The position numbers and the translations under genes were made by a program. A DNA stretch of 64,000 nt from Turritopsis dohrnii (taxonomy: Eukaryota > Cnidaria > Hydrozoa > Anthoathecata > Oceaniidae). The first letter of the stretch is position 1. Each line of letters begins with the position of its first letter. Below, piece by piece: positions 1 through 12,300 of the stretch. The stretch spans positions 62,001 through 126,000 of the forward strand of contig BQMF02000101.1 in NCBI GenBank assembly GCA_027922465.2, in the 5' to 3' direction. Below the pieces are notes generated by a model. The model saw only the letters and a program-made list of their open reading frames with translations, did not search any database and had not been told where the DNA came from.

Positions 1-1273
1 CAGTGTGTTGTAGTGCAATAGTTTGACTGTAAAACTTGAGAGCTTTTGGTTCATTTTCTATTCCATACTTAGTGTATTTATTGTCGATTTGATCATTATA
101 TTGCATAATTATTTTTAACAATGAAGTGTTTTTATCAGTCATGCTGTATACCTGCTTAGCAATTGATGCTGTTATTCTACCTGCTCTGTGAAGCATCCAG
201 GACTTGTTAAGTGATTGAGTTTTTGTAATTTCTGCTAAGTTGTCGTAGTGTTTCTGTGAATAAGTGTTTTTGAAATTGTCATAACGTTGTATGCACAGAC
301 TTTTCAAATCTTCATCACCCAGATTTATTGAACTTGGATCGTACAAACTTGTAAGTGTGTCGGGAATACAAGTATCTTCATTTTCTGAAGCCGTGTCAGT
401 GTCACTATGGCCAGTTGATTTCTGCTTTGGCTGAAAGTCGCTTATGTCTAGGCTTGTGAATATGACGGCATCTGGTTTGATTTTATGTAATTCAAGTATC
501 TCTTTGGAATTTAAAGAAAATTCCCCTGTACATGGATTCTTGTAAGAAAAATTTTTTGTGTTATTTGATGATACTGCAATAGATGGTAATTGATGTTTTT
601 TTGTTCTCTTGAAATTTATATTTTTAATCGTTGCTGGTGTTACATGTCTTTTTGATTTTTTCCATGCACACAACTGACTGGTTGGTGCTTCAGGCTTATG
701 GAGTTCCAAGTGTACTGCTGTTTCAAGTTTAAACAGAAGGGCTGCAATATGACTGCAAGCTGAACCCAAGCCTGCCATACAGGTACAGTTAGCTGTCAAT
801 ATCCAACCCAACCTTTTATTCACACATACCCAAACTTTATACAAGGATACCGATTCGCTTTGTCTTTGACTCGGTAGCACCTCAAATGGAATACAAACTA
901 GGTTAAGTTTCAGTTCCCATAAGTGTCTTAGATCAGATTTATAGTGAAATCTTACCTCAGATTTGATGTAACAAAATTCACTATCAGCAGTAATCTTATG
1001 GTAAAAACAATCTTGCACATGGCCACATACAAAATAATCATAAGCTTGTAATGATTTGTAAGCCTTTAAGGATTCATTTGTGTATGTACTTGGCGTGTCT
1101 ATTAAATACGTAGTAACATCTTTCCAGGATATTTCTGGAATATTGCTTATATTATTCGACCAATCAGTAAGTAAATAAGGATCTGGTAAATTTCCATTTT
1201 CTAACGTTAATTTCTTAAAATATTGTTTTTTGTCACTGTCAGTAAGACTTTTCACATATTCTGATTCAGTCAT
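1..1273 (-). CDS. SWIM zinc-finger + YqaJ-type nuclease protein, 3' end beyond window
   Basis: An open frame of 424 codons runs from ATG at 1273 to the left edge without a stop, so the C-terminus is missing. About residues 160-175 form a SWIM zinc finger of the CxCx7CxH type (CTCMAGLGSACSH, near bases 745-790). The last ~70 residues contain SWMLHRAGRITAS and KYGIENEPKALKFY, the start of a YqaJ/lambda-exonuclease-like nuclease core with its conserved Gly/Glu motif. SWIM+YqaJ proteins are abundant multicopy genes in invertebrate genomes. They are often repeat-associated, so this may be transposon-encoded rather than a host gene. The gene has no introns over the visible length. The catalytic Asp and Glu-x-Lys residues would lie outside the window, so activity cannot be judged. 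Confidence 0.8.
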   Translation of the reverse strand, partial: MTESEYVKSLTDSDKKQYFKKLTLENGNLPDPYLLTDWSNNISNIPEISWKDVTTYLIDTPSTYTNESLKAYKSLQAYDYFVCGHVQDCFYHKITADSEFCYIKSEVRFHYKSDLRHLWELKLNLVCIPFEVLPSQRQSESVSLYKVWVCVNKRLGWILTANCTCMAGLGSACSHIAALLFKLETAVHLELHKPEAPTSQLCAWKKSKRHVTPATIKNINFKRTKKHQLPSIAVSSNNTKNFSYKNPCTGEFSLNSKEILELHKIKPDAVIFTSLDISDFQPKQKSTGHSDTDTASENEDTCIPDTLTSLYDPSSINLGDEDLKSLCIQRYDNFKNTYSQKHYDNLAEITKTQSLNKSWMLHRAGRITASIAKQVYSMTDKNTSLLKIIMQYNDQIDNKYTKYGIENEPKALKFYSQTIALQHT

Positions 1274-4161
1274 TTTTAAACTGATTTTTTTTAGTGAAAG
1301 TATGGCTTTATATATCTAAAAAAGTTGTAAGTGTTGCGGCATTTTTAAGATTTTTTTCCTTAAAAAATCACTATTAATGAAGGTGTTATCGGTATCGTTT
1401 AAATCTATTCATTTCTCGAAATAGATCACATACAAAAATCTCTAACGTCTTGAAGTGTTTCGGTAGCGTTTTAACCAATCTTATTTTTAAAAAACACAAA
1501 TAGAAATGTTTAGTGACAAAAATTATTGTTATTTCTTTTTCTATATTGATTTGGACATGTAATTTCCTAAGATTAAAGCGAAAAATATTGAATAATCCGG
1601 TTTAAATATATTCCCGCTATGCTGTTCTTGCCTGGGAGTATGCGCGCGCATTATGTTTATAAAATTGATGTGACGTAGTTCGGCACATCGTCTATAATGC
1701 TATGGATGATTGGTTGGTAGTCAAATGTTTGGAACAGCAAAACATTGAAGCTGTGATTTCAGTGCAAAGACGAAAATTCATTATCAATACAGGCTGACGA
1801 TTTATTTTTATTTTACATCCTGATTTGACAGGATAATGTATATATATATACAGAATGTATAGCCAAACTGAACTGACACAGCACGCACATGATGTACAGC
1901 CACCACAAGGGAAACCTTTTATACGTGGAGAACAAGTAGTTCAACCAATTATGTTAATTCAAAGAGTACATTACAAAAACAGCAAGTAAAAACGTGATGT
2001 CGTATATGCAATAAGATGTTCCAGAAAACAAATTACGTACAATATTTTTATACACAGGATTGAGACAGATAATAACTTGAAAGAACCTGGTTGAATGTGC
2101 TTCCCTGGCCTGGATAGGCTGGATACTATGGATTAATTCCATGATCACGCATACTGTTTTGATACTGTATTATGATATTTTATTTTGTAAAAAGGATATA
2201 TATAATATTTATACTGTCAACTTTCCTTTACACAAACAACAAACATAAATCAAAACACAATCCGACATAAGAATCTGTAAATTAAATCAAACCAGAACTC
2301 AAATTTCTTTTTTTAGCTTCGTTGTGATTTGGTTATGGATGTGTATTTTCACTACCAAAATCTGTTTGTTTTTTTCATTTGAGATTTATGAAAGTCATTT
2401 TTATCACATAGTAAATAATGAGTGTCCACATATTTTTGTGACTGAGATGTTTATTCTGAATACTTGAATTTAGTTTTATAAATTGTCACTTTTAAGACCA
2501 TCTCTTTTTGGAAAATAACTCTTGTCCTAATTTGAAATGCTACACAGTACAAATTTTGATTGTTTTTGATAGTTATTTGCTGTCTACCCCAAAGTATTTT
2601 TAATACTTAGACTGTAGTATTAAAATTAGGTTTGACAATTTTCTTTTCTTCTTTTGTAAACTTGTAAACAAATTTCATTGTATGATGTTGTAAAATAGTT
2701 TAATACGAGTTACGAAAAGCTGTGTTCTGTCGAATTACATTGTTTGCCATGATATTACTGTGTAAAAGGATGTCAAGCTTCTGCAGCAATGAAGATCATA
2801 CGTTTATTATGATGAATTTACCTTATACATATTGATGCAGTTGTTGATATTCAGTTGTTTAAGGGGAAATATTAGTTGCATTTAGGTCTTCCAATTTTTA
2901 GCTTTGTCATAATAACTTCTCATAACTCATAACTTTTTTTTAACTCCTCAGCAAAAATTATAAGAGAAACCATGTCACATGACCATGAATATCTTCATTT
3001 CATAATAAGTTCGAAATAACTTCCTTTGTGGTATTAAATTGAATTCTACCCTGATTAGTATGGACAGCATTTTTATTTGCGTTGATGGTAGTTATACCAC
3101 TTTTCTTATGGTCTTCTATGTACACACAATAATTGATAAAAGTTTTGCAACTTTTGGGAAATATATAGTCGCATTTTTGCGAATCTTGTTACTGTACGAG
3201 TTGTTCACGAGCCTGATATCGCAATCCCAATCTTCATCTCATTGACTCGGATCAGGGAGAAGATGAAGACGTAAAAGACGTAAACTAGCTAATATTTAAA
3301 TATTATATTTGAGATTTCTTCTGAGGTGGAGGGGGCAACGCAAGTGACAGAAAAATTGGTTGGCGTCATTTGTGAACAATCCCTTATAGATCTCGTAACA
3401 ATTTGTATATGATGATTTTAGCTGTTCGCTTCTGAGAACGAAGATATTCAAAAAATTATTAACAATGGTAAAACGGTTTCATGTATTTTTTATCCCTAAA
3501 AGTGAAATTGAATTAAACATGTTTGGTTGAAAATGCAATACTTTTTCCGGTTTAAGGGTTAAGGGTTTTACAAACATAGTTAAACATTTTCATGCTTGAA
3601 GCGTTGTTTTTCATTCCCTCCATAAAACATTTGCATCAAGCATATGAACCATTAAAACACAGCCCTAACTTCATAGAATAGGAATCGAGGTCCTAAAGTC
3701 ACTACTGAAATTGAATGCAAATCTTAAAATCAATAGAATTCAGAATAGTCTATAATCTATTGCAATACATGGCTGCTCTAAGTGAAATGATAACACATTT
3801 GTGATTAACTTCAGATTATTAAGATCGTTTTTTTCATTGAGGTCTTTATTGAATTCTGAGACTCTCCATACTGGTTTTTTTTGCCCAAAATCACAAAATC
3901 ACAAAAAATCACAAAGCACGAGTTATTTTTGATAATAGGTAGCTGAAACAATTCTTAAGATATTTAGAGTTGGAAACATTCAGAAACTTCCTTTGCCAAG
4001 TTTTGCTTTTTCTCATCACAAATATATATAGATCGGACTTGAAAGCTCTTCTTATCCCTTACTCCAATGTTATATTAACCATCGTGACACCGTTTGTTTC
4101 ATCTCCAAGAGGAAAAACAAAAGATTTCACTTTTAACGTCGATTTGTTTCCAATCGTGAAA
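1274..4161. other. Non-coding AT-rich spacer
   Basis: No convincing exon, RNA gene or repeat was recognised. Short open frames here have no splice context and no recognisable protein. Upstream of the SWIM/YqaJ start (1274-1700) there is no obvious terminal inverted repeat that would mark the end of a transposon. Confidence 0.5.
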
Positions 4162-4298
4162 CAGTTTAACTCATGTAATTCGAACTCCTATAATTCGAAT
4201 AATCATGTAAATCGAACGAAGTCTTCGGTCCCGTCCGAGTTTACCCTTATATGAAAACTCATGTAATTCGAACAATTCGAAAAACATGAGTTAAACTG
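4162..4298. mobile_element. Small pogo/Tigger-like MITE
   Basis: Inverted ends: the left starts cagtttaactcatgtaattc and the right ends acatgagttaaactg. Inside are repeated ta/aattcgaac motifs. CAGT ends with iterated TTCGAA-like subterminal repeats are typical of pogo/Tigger mini-elements. TA follows the right end, but the left flank is AA, so the duplication has decayed or the call is imperfect. Confidence 0.5.
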
Positions 4299-5145
4299 TA
4301 CATATTAAATCTGGTTGACCTTTTTCACCTAATAAACCCTTCCATTTACCTGCCATCTACTAACTTGATCGATTGGAGTCACGTATGAGAGTATTTAATT
4401 GGTTTAGACAAACGAAAAGCATTTTGCAAATGTGTTTGATTTCATTTGAACATAAAGAGGATTACAGATCGTAAAAAAATTACAACATAAAAAAGCACAC
4501 GACATTATCGTTTAATACTCGTTAGAAACAATTTTGTTGGGTTCACATAAACAAAAATTATCAGAAAGTCTCTTTGAATTTTTAATAAGGTAAGGTTGTC
4601 CCCCGGTTGGTGCGCAACTTCTTGATTTCTAAATTGTTCATGCAGTAATCCGAAATAAACTAAACCATTATAGCTTCGACTAAAATAGACTGATTTATCA
4701 AAGATTTGATTTGCAACTCACTTAGTCCCAATACGCGCAACATTTACCATGACTTCAAACGAATATTTTTTCCAGATTGTGATGTTGAAATTCCTATTTG
4801 TTACTTTGTTTCTTAAGCGTTTCAAAACAACGAAAAGAACACATTCGAACGTGCTTGTCAATTTTGAACATGCTTGTCAATTTCCTCTGTTTCTCTTCAA
4901 TTATGAAAATCAATTGAAAGACGATTTTATCGTCGTTCTGACTGAAGTGTTTTAAGTGAATTTCAATTATATTCATCCTGTATTTTGCTATGCATATATT
5001 TTTTTTTTGTAGTAAATCAGTTTCTGCTCGACGATTATTTTTCGTTTTTAGTTTTAAATAAACTGCTCGTCCTTCTCTCAATTAAGTCTTTTGTAATCAT
5101 TTAGAAAATTTCTTTTTTCCCCTTTCGTTCCATATTTACACTTTT
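4299..5145. other. 3' flank of the sodium channel gene
   Basis: AT-rich DNA between the MITE and the channel stop codon. The 3' UTR must lie here on the minus strand, but I could not pick a clear polyadenylation signal. Confidence 0.4.
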
Positions 5146-6326
5146 TTACGCTTCAGTTGATTCTTGATTCTCGGTTCCCGGTTTAGTGGTATCTTCCTCT
5201 TCTTCCTGCTCCTCTTCCATTTCGGATTCACTTTCCGATTCACTGTCTTCACAGTTTCTCTGCGTTTTCCACATGACTGTCACAAGCTGTTCAATTTTGG
5301 AAAGATTTTTTTCTCGAGCTCTTAAAGTCATATTTCTGGCATTGGATATCAAAGAGATTTCATCCATAAGTAAATGTCTCCGAAAAACTCTTTGAATGCG
5401 TCTTGCAGCAGTGTTTTCGGTTTTCAATCGTTCTCGAGTCGTTTCAACTGTATTCTCTTTTGTTCTCTGAGGAAATACAGCTTTAAACTTCTCTTCCACT
5501 TTCTTTAAAACCATATTTAAGTCCACGTTTTCTGAACTGTCATCTTCCCCTAACGCTCGTTTAATAAGAGCTTTCATGATGTCTAAACAATGACACCGGT
5601 GTCTGTCTTTAATGGAGATCTCGCATTGTTCAAGAAACCAATAGTTTGGTTTTGGCACCCTCAACGGACCATCCAGGGCGTCAATAAAGTCCGGCAATTG
5701 GCTATACTTTATAAACTGTGTAGCCTTTGGATCAAATTCCTCCCATTTGGAATAATACGCCTCTAAATCATCTTCAGTGATGCCAGCTTCATCTTGCGAT
5801 TGTGCTTGGTTGAAATTCTCTAATATAACAGCTATATACATGTTAATGATAATTAAAACGATTAAAATGATATAAGAAACAAAAAACAAAATGGCGATGA
5901 ATTTATTTCCACACGAGCCTTTCGATATTGCTGCTCCTGTGTTTTTAGTCGGATCGCATTTAGGTGCTGATTCCACCATGGCAGCATCTAAAACGCCATT
6001 CCAACCGGCTGCAGTAGATATTCGAAATAACACACACATGCTGCTGCCAAAAGTTTCGAAGTTAACCACGGGATTAATTGCACCCTGGTGTTCTAGATGA
6101 CCAAACAGACTCATCGCCATAATGGCGTAAATAAATGTTATCAAAAACAGCAGTGTTCCAATGTTGCTCAATGCTGGTGCCGATTTCACAATTGTAAACA
6201 GTAACTTTCGGATTCCACGCGCTCCCTCAAAGAAACGCAAAAGTCTCCCCAATCGGAGTACCCGCACAACTCGGAACAATCCGGGCGATATAAAAAACTC
6301 CTGGTCGTATTCCGTCATGATGATAA
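5146..6326 (-). other. Sodium channel last exon: domain IV S3-S6 and C-terminus
   Basis: Contains the domain IV voltage sensor, the pore [16 protein letters not shown] (filter Ala at 6007-6009), S6 ([14 protein letters not shown]), an EF-hand-like region ([15 protein letters not shown]), the IQ motif [14 protein letters not shown] that binds calmodulin in this family, and an acidic Ser/Glu-rich tail ending NQESTEA. Acceptor is at 6327-6328. The upstream exon 6902-7172 ends in phase 1 (GCA G) and joins as [14 protein letters not shown]. Confidence 0.92.
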
Positions 6327-9300
6327 CTGAAACGGAACAAAGAAACCGTAGATAATGCAATGTATGCCCGATATGATGGAGAATATAATTATAAATATAT
6401 GGCAGACGAAAAGAAAACATAAAGTACGGGAGAGAATTATCCCTACCTGTATGAATTTACTGTGCATGTCGTGTGTATGTATTTCCGTGCATGTACTATT
6501 GTGCATTTATGCTTTTGTAATCCTATCGCTTATACGTTTCTATAGTGTAGCGTTTCATATATATGAACAGGTGTTTGCGTGTGCACAACGAAAAAACTAC
6601 AACGTTACTTCTAAACTATTATAAACTAACTTTATGCTGTAAACATAAAATAACAGAGAAAACGAAAAAATAGAAAGAGAAACATGTTTAAAAAAATGCA
6701 TAAAATTCTTTTTTTCACTACCATGTGTGTGTGTGTGTGTAGATAGTATAGGGTGATATTACAGAAATTGCAAACAAATAGTTTCATTTTAGTTTTAAGT
6801 TTAAAGGAACATCAATAGCATATTAATCCTCTTTGTTCTGCAACTCCTGTAGAAAGAAATGCAGAAAAAACAAAACCGTGGACAAACCATCCCAAACTTA
6901 CCTGCGATCGAAAACACCACAATTATAAAGTCAAACACGTTCATCCCATTCTTGAAATATTCCAATCGCATGGCAGTCAATCTGATGATGGCCTCTATGG
7001 TAAAAATACCAGTGAAGACGTAGTTTAGGTAGTCGAGTGCAAGATCGACTTCTTTAGCTTGACCGTAATGCTGAATCATCATCGTCAACATGTTAAGAAG
7101 AATGACAGACATGATGAAGAATTCGAAATATTTTGTATGTACGAATTCGAACACTGCTGCCCTCCATTTCTCCTATAAAATCAAAACAAAGAGCATAACG
7201 GTCTGTTTATACTAGAACCAAAGATGTAACATAATGCTTGCGAATCACTTTTCTTGTCTTTTGATTTTACGTGCCAAAATTAAGCAATCAGGCGTGCTGC
7301 ACAGCATAGCAACTGAAAAACCTCAACGTTTAAGACTTCAGTGTTCTTACCTTCGGTTTCGTAAGTCTTCGTGAAGGCTTCTTTAGTGAAGCTGCTTTTA
7401 AAGTGTTGACCCAATTTCTCTGACTGGGTGTAAGAAATATCCCAACACCATCCTCATACTGTTGCTTCAAGCGATTGAAATTATCAATAATGACACCAAT
7501 AAATAAGTTTAATATGAAGAATGCACCGAGTATGATGAATACCACAAAAAATATTTGGTTTTCGTATGCTTCCATGTAACCGGGTTGTTTGTCTTGCTAA
7601 AAAGATTTTCCAGGAAAATTTTGTTACAGCACTCGTATTCAAAAGGAAGCAAAACCGATTTGAAAAAGAACCCAAGTTTTACACGATACTTAAGTGAGTA
7701 TTCAAGCCCTCTTTAATATCAGGTAGTACAAAGACCACTTCAGGCGATGTCTCAAAATAAACGAACAGGTTTTGGATCAAGCAATCAATAGCTAAGGATG
7801 TTATCACGAAGGAGAGAGTCAAATCTGTGGTCAGACGAAAAAAGTAAAAGACGTGGTATTTTTCGACAAAAACGATAAAACCTACCCCTCGAATATCGTA
7901 AGCATTAGCCATAGCTTCAAACCACCCTTCCAATGTTGCTGTTTGAAACAAAGCCAAAAAGCCATTGATTGAACTATCAAAATTGATATCTTGGTTTACC
8001 CATTTGTGGCCAGTTGTGTTTTGGCATTGTGCTTTGTTTTCTATCACCGTATACTCGACTTTAGTGTAATTACCGTCTACGCAATACCAGAATTTCCCGC
8101 CAAATAAATTAAAACCCATGATACTGAAGATTAGCCAGAAGACGAGGCATACCAAAAGGACATTAGCAATCGATGGAATAGAATATAACAATGCATTGAC
8201 AACGACCTGAAAACAACAGAGATAAGTGAAGAAAGTATACTCAATATCTGACTTTCCAGGGGATTTGATGAAAAAACGTGAGTCATAACGTTACTGGACA
8301 AAGAATTTGATGTTATAACACCATGGAAGAGTCATAATAACGTTTTCCGTTTCGTTCTTTTTAACGTTATTGTTTGTTATCAAAATGCCCTGGAATGCAC
8401 AGTAGAAGTAGAAAGAGAAACGATTTAAATTTTTTAAAAATTTTTATATTTCCTATTCTTCTGTTTTTAGACTGCTATGAAAAGAGGAACTGAAGAACAA
8501 TGGAATGAAAACATTGAAGAATAAATATCTTCACTTACTTTCATTCCTTCAAATCTTGATATGGCTCTTAACGGTCGCAAACCTCTTAACGACCGGAGTG
8601 CTTTCAAATTACTTGGTCCAAACAACGATGACAATGAGATCTGCAGTCAGAAAAAACAATAACATTATCAAGTATGCAAATCATTGTGTCGGACCATTCG
8701 CGTTTAAGCATGTGACAATGAACGGCGCAATAACATTGAGATTACGTGAAGTGTCAATATCCTCCTCCACATATTTTGATCTTAATCTAAATTACTAAAT
8801 TTTCATTTAGTAACCTTTTATAGGTGCACGAAACAATAAGGCTGGTACTTACTGCAACGATGAAAACATCCAGAAGATTCCAGAAATTGGTAAAGTATTT
8901 GACAAATCCAAGAGCAAATAATTTGATGAGAAATTCCAAGGTGAAAATTACTGCGAAGAAGTAGTTGCAATATTCCAAGAACGTTTTTAGTCCCGGTTTC
9001 TCGTTTAAATGAACGTCCTCGAAAACCTATTAAGTGAAAGAAGTAATGAGGTTATTATCTAGACGGGATGTTTGTTGGATTGGATTTTTTTGTAGATAAC
9101 GTCTTTAGTTGGAAAATGTAGAAAAGCTTTCTGGTTTTATCTCATTAACCAATCAGGAATGGGGTAGAAGGATAGATCCTGAAAAGGAACTGAAAACTTA
9201 CCAGTGTCAAACTGCTAAATGCAATTAGAAATAATATGACTGCTTCAAAATATTTATGTTCAATGAACAGCCTGGTACGATATCGTGCATTGTGCCAACT

Positions 9301-12300
9301 CCTTCGTAGAGGTGAATTTAAGTAGCTTGTATAGCAGCAACCGCATTTATAGCAAATGGTGCACAAGCAATCATCAACGTAGGTGCGTTCGCGTTGGATT
9401 TCGATTTTTACTGATGACTCGTTCTGACCCTCACTCTTTGAAGCTGCGTACCTTTCCGTCGTTAACGACAATGGAATATCAGTGTCAACAGATTGGCGTC
9501 GCTTGATATCGCCGTTTACAGTAACGCCGTTTCCTCTTAGTGATGATAAATTTGATTCGTTCCGGAGAGTCGGTTTCAAACCTGCACCATTTGGTGCTGA
9601 ACAAAGAAAGTAAAAATTATTGTTATCATTACTCACTGTTTATAGGTAAGAAAGCCTAGATACGAGGTAGCCAACAATAATAGTTTGTCATTAGCTGGAC
9701 AATCAATTTGTTTACCTTCAATGCTTTTCTGATCATTTCCATTGTCATCAATCACGTAAGTCTCTCCATTGTAGAGCTCTACATGCTGATAAAAAGATGA
9801 TATTAATTGAGAAATATATTTCCGTTTCCCTAATAAACTCCCAAAACAAATGTTCATACCACTATTTCAGGATTTGCCCCGGGTGCTTCTGTAGAAGAAT
9901 CACCAAACGATTTTTTCTTTCTTGTCCGTTTTTTCTTTACCCAAAGCATAAGCCGTTTAATGCGACTCATTTTCGGTTTATCAGAATCTTCATCACTCCC
10001 GTTTAACGCGTCACCTCCAAAAGAACTCAACAACAACGCGAGAAACAAGTTCAAGACCTATGATAGAGAAAACCATGTTTACATTACCGATTCCTTGTTA
10101 TACCTACAGCAAGCAAATCTAGCTAAATGCTGAGAAACGTACAAACATTCAAGAAATGTTTCGTCAAACATCATCAAACGCGAAGCAAAATGCTTGAGGA
10201 AGGGTAGGATGATTATGAAATTGTTTCAAAAACAGCATCAAAAATGTATTAAACATTTTATCAAACATGTTGAGTTAATTTTCACCAGGCTTTGAGGTTC
10301 TCGATGAAAGATTCCTTACTTCGTGGTAGTAATTTGTTGACAGAAACAAATAGACACAATCCAAAAGCTAATCTTTCGGAGCTAACACAAAGAGTAAAAG
10401 TACTTTTAGTCTCTACTTACCACCCATCGGCCAATCACGAAGACAAAAAAGATAAACAATATAGACCCAGCATTTGTTTTCTCTAAAAGCGTCCACTGTG
10501 GTTCAATCCATTTCCCACACAGTATACGGAAGATCATCATGAAAGAGTTGCCGAAATTCTTGAAGTTGTATCGCGGAAATTTGTTATTTGGATCATCATC
10601 ACCGTAAGGGTAGTAGTCTTTCTGTTGGTAATAGCTTCCAAATATTTGCATTCCAACCACGGAGAATATGTAGATGATAAGAGCTAGAATGACCGTGACA
10701 TTTCCGAGAGCACCCATACTACTCGCGATTGTACTTAGTAGTTGACCCATTGTTTTCCAGGATTGGGCCAGCTTCAGGACTCTCATCTACAATATAATCA
10801 TGATTGAATCCTGCGTATGTCAATATACTTCTAGTACTTTAAAATAGAAGAAATACAAACTGAAATAGTTTTCACGAGTCACGAATTATAATTGAAATAT
10901 AATGCATAAACATCTCAAACCAATTTTGTATTTTGTAAACGAGTAGATGTCATATCGAAAATTATATAAACATATAAAAATAGTGAACAAGAACTTACTA
11001 AGCGAAAAACTTTCAAAACACTTAATTGGTTCCCTTCCACTGCCCCAGACCGTGATAACAAAATGTCCACTATGCTGACAATCACGAGGAAACCGTCAAA
11101 AACATTCCATTTATTCTTCACATACCCACGTGGTGTATACGCAATTAGTTTCACCATCATCTCAATAAAAAACGTTCCTGTGAACACCTGCCAAATGAAA
11201 AAGCAAATTAAAAATGCATATGCAGTATTTTCCATTTCACATCTTTGTATTTTCTCGGGGTTTTTTTTCTTTTCGTTTAATATTTTCTCTTTCTGTTGAA
11301 TTTAAGGTGTGAGTAAGGGAAAAAATCAATGACTTTCCTGAAAAAAATTTTTTTGCACAACAGGATGAAAGGAACTCTGAATTTTCCAATGGTGAAAATA
11401 TTTTGTCAGGAAGTGGCTGGGAAGTCTGTTTATTTTCCAAAAGCGTTGTATTAGCGGCTCATTTGTGTACATTAAAGATCATGAAAATATAATACATGTT
11501 GATCATGTTGCGTATTGATCCTTTTGTTTCAAAATTCTGTTTCATAAATAATTAATTAGTTCACGCAATAAAGAAAAATCTTTGAAGCTCTTTTTTCAGT
11601 GTTCATTTTTCGTGTCAGAGCCACTTATGTTTGATGTTCCATTTACAAAACTAAAAAAGCTCTGACAGTGAGACTTGGCTTACTGAAAAGCTGAAGGGTA
11701 GATCTAAAAACGGTTTTTTTTTTATCTTTTTAATTTGAACAGAATATGAGTTATAGTCTTGAAAGCAAAAAAAATGAAAACAGAAAACGATACTTTTGAG
11801 AAATTGAAAATAACTCTGAAAATAATTTGTTTGAGTAAAAAAAGAAAAAACCGTTTTTTACTCTATCTCTTGTGATTACAAAAGTGTAAAAAACATAAGT
11901 TAAACTTAACTCGTTTTGTAAATGGAGCTACGTTTTTACAACAAGGTTCATTTTCTTTGACTCGTTCTAAAATCTTACATTTTTAGTTTACCTTAAAATT
12001 TTTAACATGGGCTTTTAGAGATGTAAATAAGCTTTCCAAAAATGTATCATACTTGATATAAACATATTCCTGTCAAAGGAATTAATTAAAAAACAAAAAC
12101 ACGTTTTTTTCCCTTACTCACACCTTAACTTGTTAATTCATTAATTTTTGATAAATTGATATCCTAATAAGACTTATGGTAAAAATAACTTTCTATAATT
12201 TCTAGAAATTCATGACTTTGCTGTTATTTTCAACAGACCACAGTCTAGTCGAAACAATATGTGCGTTGGCGGTTCGAAACACTGTTTGTTAGTTAAAGAA

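Noticed and set aside
5186..6355. Plus-strand frames within the last sodium-channel exon
   Set aside because: Antisense shadows of the channel coding sequence.
7679..7885. Continuation of the domain III frame beyond GVGF
   Set aside because: A donor at 7885 (gtaggt) and clean phase joining to 7596 show this is intron.
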